64,000 nt of DNA from an uncultured Pelagibacteraceae bacterium. GTDB taxonomy: Bacteria > Pseudomonadota > Alphaproteobacteria > Pelagibacterales > Pelagibacteraceae. The stretch covers positions 62,001 through 126,000 of the forward strand of contig CACPEZ010000002.1 in assembly GCA_902633125.1 (NCBI GenBank). Direction: 5' to 3'. The notes under the pieces are model-generated. The model had not been told where the DNA came from, did not search any database, and was given only the letters and a program-made list of their open reading frames with translations. A program made the position numbers and the translations under genes. Of this stretch, positions 60,021 through 64,000 are shown in pieces. The first letter of the stretch is position 1, and the number at the start of each line of letters is the position of its first letter.

Positions 60021-61314
60021 ATATATAAAAAATATCTTGCCTAAAAGACTTTTTTATAGAGGATTGCTAATTGTTGCTGTTCCAATAGTTGTTATGCAAA
60101 TAACTATTTCATTAGTTTTTTTTGATAGTCTATGGATCAAAACTAATTCTGGAATGACAAGAGCATTGGTCTCTGAAGTCAAAACTTTTGTAGATGCTTA
60201 TGATAATGACGAAACTAACAAAGATTTTATAATAATTTTATTCAAAGAACACTTGGGTTTTAATATCAAATATGAAAAAGATAAAATCTTACCAGATAAA
60301 ATACCAGAAAGATGGTTCAGTCCAGTGGATCGGTCACTAAGAAGAGAATTAAAGAAAAAAAATTTAACTTATTGGTTTGACACAACAAACTTCAAAGAAG
60401 TTGTTGACTTGAAAATAGGATATTCAAAAGGATATTTTCAATTTTATATTCCAAGGGACAGACTAACTACAAGTTCAGCTAGATTATTTGGTCTTTGGAT
60501 AACATTGCCAGCATTATTAATGATAGTGGTAGCTATAATTTTTTTAAAGAACCAAACTAGGCCCATAACCAAACTTGCAGAGGCATCTGAAAGATTTGGT
60601 CGAGGAGAAGATATTGACGAATTTAGGCCTTCTGGAGCACTCGAAATCCGAAAAGCTGGTTTAGAGTTTGACAAAATGAGAAAAAGAATAATTAGACATC
60701 TTAATCAAAGATCTGAGATGCTATCAGGTATCAGCCACGATTTAAGAACACCTTTGACAAGGATAAAACTTCAAATAGCGATGATTAAAGACAAAAGTGT
60801 TGTTGAAAAATTATCAAGAGATGTTGATGAAATGGAAAAAATGTTAAATGAGTATCTTCAATTCGCAAGATCTGGAGCAAAAGATAAAACTGAAACGTTT
60901 GATATATCTGTCCTCCTTGAAGATATTTGCAAAAAATATGAGAAACCAAATATAAAATATTTTTTAAAAGAGAGGGTTTATTTTGATGGAAGAAAGAATT
61001 TAATTAGTAGATGTATCAATAATCTAATAGATAATTCTTTAAAATTTGCTGACAATGTTGAATTATATTTAAAAAAAGGAAGATCAACTATCAATATTTC
61101 AATTGAGGATGATGGTCCAGGAATACCACAGAAAGAACATCAAAATGTTTTGAAGCCATTTTATAAAATTGATAAAAGTAGATCTGAAACAAAGTCAAGT
61201 GTTGGTCTTGGTTTAGCTATATCATCAGATGTCGTAAAATCACATGGGGGAGATCTTAAATTTGATAAGTCTAGTTTAGGTGGATTAAAAGTAATTATTT
61301 CTTTGCCCGTTTAG
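60001..61314 (+). CDS. EnvZ-like sensor histidine kinase
   Basis: This inner-membrane kinase would phosphorylate the adjacent response regulator. Two membrane helices (about 18-42 and 160-183) enclose a periplasmic domain of about 110 residues, followed by a HAMP linker (TRPITKLAEASERFGRGE), the phospho-acceptor H in MLSGISHDLRTPLTRIK (H246 from this start) and the ATPase boxes (NNLIDNSLKFAD, DDGPGIP, SVGLGLAISSDVVKSHGG). I begin at ATG 60001; a GTG nine bases earlier is also possible. It overlaps the regulator gene, and its last 20 bp overlap the convergent UbiK-like gene. Confidence 0.9.
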   Translation: MFYGLSKYIKNILPKRLFYRGLLIVAVPIVVMQITISLVFFDSLWIKTNSGMTRALVSEVKTFVDAYDNDETNKDFIIILFKEHLGFNIKYEKDKILPDKIPERWFSPVDRSLRRELKKKNLTYWFDTTNFKEVVDLKIGYSKGYFQFYIPRDRLTTSSARLFGLWITLPALLMIVVAIIFLKNQTRPITKLAEASERFGRGEDIDEFRPSGALEIRKAGLEFDKMRKRIIRHLNQRSEMLSGISHDLRTPLTRIKLQIAMIKDKSVVEKLSRDVDEMEKMLNEYLQFARSGAKDKTETFDISVLLEDICKKYEKPNIKYFLKERVYFDGRKNLISRCINNLIDNSLKFADNVELYLKKGRSTINISIEDDGPGIPQKEHQNVLKPFYKIDKSRSETKSSVGLGLAISSDVVKSHGGDLKFDKSSLGGLKVIISLPV

Positions 61315-61537
61315 TTTTTTTTTTAATTTTTTTTTCAGCAATTTTTTTTTCTAGTTTTTCAATTCTTTTATTTAATATATCTATTTCATCTTTACTTACT
61401 AAATTCATTTTAAGAATAATTTCCTCTTTTTTTGATCGTAAAATATTTACAACTTCATCACTAAAATCTTTGTAATTGACCAGTCCGTCTTCCAAAAATT
61501 TTGCAAATTTATCAAATACGAATCTTGATTTTGACAT
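61295..61537 (-). CDS. ubiK: UbiK-like accessory protein
   Basis: This 80-residue protein has the shape of UbiK/YqiC: an amphipathic N-terminal helix (FVFDKFAKFLEDGL), a middle segment with ILRSKKEEIILKMNLVSKDEI and a C-terminal coiled coil ending in a strongly basic tail (KKIAEKKIKKKTKRAKK). UbiK helps ubiquinone synthesis as a trimeric coiled-coil factor. The match is by pattern only, since no catalytic residue exists to check. Its 3' 20 bp are antisense to the end of the kinase gene. It is divergent from lgt with a 48-bp gap. Confidence 0.7.
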   Translation of the reverse strand: MSKSRFVFDKFAKFLEDGLVNYKDFSDEVVNILRSKKEEIILKMNLVSKDEIDILNKRIEKLEKKIAEKKIKKKTKRAKK

Positions 61538-61585
61538 AATAATTTCTTATCAAAGTTTAAGTAATATTTATAATATTACAATTAA

Positions 61586-62362
61586 ATGTTTATTAATAAT
61601 TTTGACCCAGTAGCTTTTGAGATCTTTTCATTAGAAATTAGATGGTATTCCTTGTCTTATATATTTGGCTTATTATTTGGTTGGTATTTTGCAAAAAACA
61701 AACTAATCAAAGATAATGCTCAGAGAGAATATTTTGATGATTATATAACTTATTTGATCATAAGTATCATCCTTGGTGGAAGACTTGGATATGTAATTAT
61801 TTATGACCCTATTTATTTTATTAGCAATCCAATTGAGATTATAAAAATTTGGCAAGGTGGCATGTCTTTTCACGGTGCACTAATTGGAATTATTATAGGA
61901 ACTTATTTTTTCTGCAAAAATAAAAATCAAAATATTTTTAGTTATTTAGATGTGGTTGCTGTTTGTTCTCCTATAGGAATTTTTTTAGGAAGAATATCAA
62001 ATTTCATAAACTCAGAACTTTATGGCATAGAAACAAATGTGCCATGGTCAGTAAAGTTTATAAAAATTGATGATTTAAATAGACATCCTTCACAAATTTA
62101 TGAGGCAATATTTGAGGGAATTGTTCTATTTATTATTTTAAGTTTGATGTTTAATAGATTAAGGAACATACCTGGGATTATTTCGGGGTATTTTTTAATT
62201 TTATACTCTTTTTTTAGATTTGTTATCGAGTTCTTTAGAGAACCAGATCAGCAGCTAGGTTATTTATTCTTCAACTTGAGTATGGGGCAAATAATAAGTT
62301 GTATAGCACTAACTTGCGGATTAATTATCATCTATTATAAAAATGCTAATAGGACAGAATAA
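61586..62362 (+). CDS. lgt: Prolipoprotein diacylglyceryl transferase
   Basis: Lgt attaches diacylglycerol from phosphatidylglycerol to the lipobox cysteine of prolipoproteins, the step needed for BamD encoded near 15 kb. The 258-residue inner-membrane protein has seven helices and the family residues: a GGRLGYVIIYDP segment, FHGALIGI with a conserved histidine, and the signature GRISNFINSELYG. The C-terminal arginine-rich loop (RPSQIYEA-like HPSQIYEA, RFVIEFFREPDQQLG) is present. It overlaps the next gene by 20 bp. Confidence 0.95.
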   Translation: MFINNFDPVAFEIFSLEIRWYSLSYIFGLLFGWYFAKNKLIKDNAQREYFDDYITYLIISIILGGRLGYVIIYDPIYFISNPIEIIKIWQGGMSFHGALIGIIIGTYFFCKNKNQNIFSYLDVVAVCSPIGIFLGRISNFINSELYGIETNVPWSVKFIKIDDLNRHPSQIYEAIFEGIVLFIILSLMFNRLRNIPGIISGYFLILYSFFRFVIEFFREPDQQLGYLFFNLSMGQIISCIALTCGLIIIYYKNANRTE

Positions 62363-63383
62363 AAAAATCTCATTAGATAAATTTATTTACAAATCTTTGT
62401 ATGACAAGGATAATGGTTATTATATTAAAAAAAATCCTTTCGGAAAAAAAGGTGATTTCATAACATCTCCAAATATTTCTGTTCTTTTTTCAGAAATGAT
62501 ATCTATTTGGTTAATTTCATTTTGGGAGAATTTAAAAAAGCCAAAAAAAATAAATATTGTAGAGCTGGGTGCAGGTAATGGTGAGATGATGTCACAAATT
62601 ATACAAACTTTAAATAATTTTAGTGAAATTAGTTTATCTGCCAATTTCTTAATTTTAGAAAAAAGTCCATTACTGATAAAAATTCAGAAAAGTAAAATAG
62701 ATAAGAAAAAAGCAAGTTGGATTAGAAATTTAAAAAAAATTCCAAAGGCTCCAACTATATTCTTGGCTAATGAATTTTTTGATGCATTTCCTATCAAACA
62801 GTTTTTAAAGAAAAGCAATAATTGGTATGAAAAATATGTAGCATACAAAAAAAATAAGTTTGAAGTTTGTGATCAAAAAGTGTCGTCAAAAAAAATTGAG
62901 AAATATTTAGGTAAGGATATAAAAAAAGAAAAATTTGTTGAATATTCACCTTCAGCAATGAAATTTGTTAACGAAATAGGGAATTTTATTTTTAAAAATA
63001 ATGGTGGTTTATTAATGATAGACTATGGCTTTACCAGTGGAAAAATGAAAAATACTTTGCAAAGTGTTGAGAAGCATAGAAAAATTAGTTTTTTAGAAAA
63101 TCCCTATAATTCAGATATTACTCATTTAATAAATTTTAAAATGTATGAGAAAGAGTTTGCAAATTCTAATTTGAAATCTTTAATAACAACCCAAGGTAAT
63201 TTCTTAATGAAATTAGGAATATTAAAAAGAGCTGAGATTATAAGTAAAAATTTACAATTTAGTAAGAAAGCTGAGATATTTTATAGAATAAAAAGATTAA
63301 TTGATGAAAAATATATGGGCTCTTTATTTAAAGTATTGTTTGTAAGCAAATCCAAAAATAATTTTAATTTGGGTTTTAAGTGA
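62343..63383 (+). CDS. MidA-family SAM-dependent methyltransferase
   Basis: This 346-residue protein matches the MidA/NDUFAF7 family (DUF185), whose mitochondrial member methylates an arginine of a complex I subunit. The N-terminus KISLDKFIYKSLYDKDNGYYIKKNPFGKKGDFITSP, the SAM motif IVELGAGNGEMM, FLANEFFDAFPI and LLMIDYG are all present. The bacterial target protein is not known. It begins inside lgt (20-bp overlap) and shares four bases with pgeF (GTGA). Confidence 0.88.
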   Translation: MLIGQNKKISLDKFIYKSLYDKDNGYYIKKNPFGKKGDFITSPNISVLFSEMISIWLISFWENLKKPKKINIVELGAGNGEMMSQIIQTLNNFSEISLSANFLILEKSPLLIKIQKSKIDKKKASWIRNLKKIPKAPTIFLANEFFDAFPIKQFLKKSNNWYEKYVAYKKNKFEVCDQKVSSKKIEKYLGKDIKKEKFVEYSPSAMKFVNEIGNFIFKNNGGLLMIDYGFTSGKMKNTLQSVEKHRKISFLENPYNSDITHLINFKMYEKEFANSNLKSLITTQGNFLMKLGILKRAEIISKNLQFSKKAEIFYRIKRLIDEKYMGSLFKVLFVSKSKNNFNLGFK

Positions 63384-64000
63384 TTAAGTCAAAAATTTTT
63401 AGAGATCAAAAATCTATTTCACATTATTTTTTTAATAGATTGGGTGGTACTTCAAAAGGGATCTACAAAAGTTTAAATTGTGGAAAAGGTTCAAAAGATA
63501 AAATTGCTAATATAAGTAAAAATTTAAAAATAGTTTCAAAAAAAATAGGCTGCACAAGTGAAAATCTAGTTTCTCTTAATCAAATTCACAGCAATAAAGT
63601 TCATAAAATTAATAATGTTCCAAAAAAAAGATTGACTGGAGACGCGATGATCACAAATAAGCAAAATATTGCGATTAGTATACTTACTGCAGATTGTGCA
63701 CCAATTCTAATTATAGAAAAAAAGCAAAAATTTGTTGGTGCAATACATGCTGGGTGGAAAGGTGCTTTTAAGGGAATAGTAAAAAAAACAATTCAGCTTT
63801 TAAAAAAAAATGGATGCTCAGAGAAAGATATGATTGCTTGCATTGGACCATGTATAAAAAAAAATAGTTATGAAGTAAAAAATGATTTTTTTAAATTGTT
63901 TAAGGACAAAAATAAAAAAAATGTGAATTTCTTTACATTTAAAAAGAAAAAAATTTATTTTGATTTAAGCGAATATATAAAATCTCAATTTTATGAAAAT
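63380..64000 (+). CDS. pgeF: Polyphenol oxidase / peptidoglycan-editing factor (partial)
   Basis: This open frame starts at GTG 63380, overlapping the methyltransferase stop as GTGA, and runs off the right edge after 207 residues. It shows the YfiH/PgeF laccase-domain signatures: FFNRLGGTSKGIYKSLNCG near the start, QIHSNKV with a metal histidine, TADCAPIL and IHAGWKGAF, followed by CIGPCI. Family members are zinc or copper enzymes; E. coli YfiH corrects wrongly incorporated serine in peptidoglycan precursors. The C-terminus is not visible. Confidence 0.9.
   Translation, partial: MIKSKIFRDQKSISHYFFNRLGGTSKGIYKSLNCGKGSKDKIANISKNLKIVSKKIGCTSENLVSLNQIHSNKVHKINNVPKKRLTGDAMITNKQNIAISILTADCAPILIIEKKQKFVGAIHAGWKGAFKGIVKKTIQLLKKNGCSEKDMIACIGPCIKKNSYEVKNDFFKLFKDKNKKNVNFFTFKKKKIYFDLSEYIKSQFYEN

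Overview
The window is a slice of a very AT-rich, extremely compact alphaproteobacterial chromosome. The gene content and order point to the SAR11 clade (Pelagibacter-like marine bacteria). The evidence is a blue-type proteorhodopsin, low GC throughout, intergenic gaps mostly under 60 bp, many 1-20 bp gene overlaps on both the same and opposite strands, and alphaproteobacterial neighbourhoods (carAB / yqeY-dnaG-rpoD; lpxC-bamD-ligA after ftsA; a MarR / OmpR-type regulator / histidine kinase set). No insertion sequence, prophage, integrase or CRISPR array was seen. The two edge genes (proteorhodopsin on the left, pgeF on the right) are cut by the window ends.

Layout: 1-5.7 kb carries proteorhodopsin, propionyl-CoA synthetase, an SMR exporter, dihydroorotase, a YgfZ-type protein and a MazG-like pyrophosphohydrolase. 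5.8-12.3 kb carries fumarase, an AsmA-like envelope protein, a UvrD-type helicase and an aminopeptidase P. 12.3-33.4 kb is one minus-strand division and cell-wall (dcw) cluster, read from right to left: mraZ, ftsZ, rsmH, ftsL, ftsI, a fused murE-murF, mraY, murD, ftsW, murG, murC, murB, ddl, ftsQ, ftsA, lpxC, bamD, ligA. Upstream of it lies a good sigma-70 promoter whose -10 is embedded in three TGGG repeats spaced exactly 10 bp apart, a likely MraZ operator, and beyond that the RNase P RNA gene. 33.9-37.1 kb holds envelope genes (amidase, mlaA, mlaC, a CIA30-domain protein, a small membrane protein).

37.2-46 kb holds the macromolecular synthesis unit yqeY-dnaG-rpoD followed by two tRNA genes, divergent from carAB. 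46-51.3 kb holds a 2OG oxygenase, an ELM1-like protein, thioredoxin reductase, an SDR reductase, a PsiE-like protein and an aspartate aminotransferase. 51.3-58 kb is one tight plus-strand unit: uvrB, a pteridine-reductase-like SDR, an exported alpha/beta hydrolase, folB, uvrC, pgsA. 58-64 kb holds ilvE, MarR / response regulator / histidine kinase, a UbiK-like gene, lgt, a MidA-type methyltransferase and pgeF.

The most unusual points are these. (1) A valine tRNA (GAC) has perfect stems but non-consensus D- and T-loops, and its first base is also the last base of the rpoD stop codon. (2) ftsZ has left its usual place after ftsA and sits between mraZ and rsmH, directly behind the predicted MraZ-controlled promoter. 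(3) MurE and MurF are fused in one polypeptide. (4) The primase zinc site has lost three of its four ligands. (5) A PTR1/FolM-like reductase and FolB are interleaved with the uvrB and uvrC repair genes. Functions are assigned from motifs and family knowledge; nothing was searched against databases.
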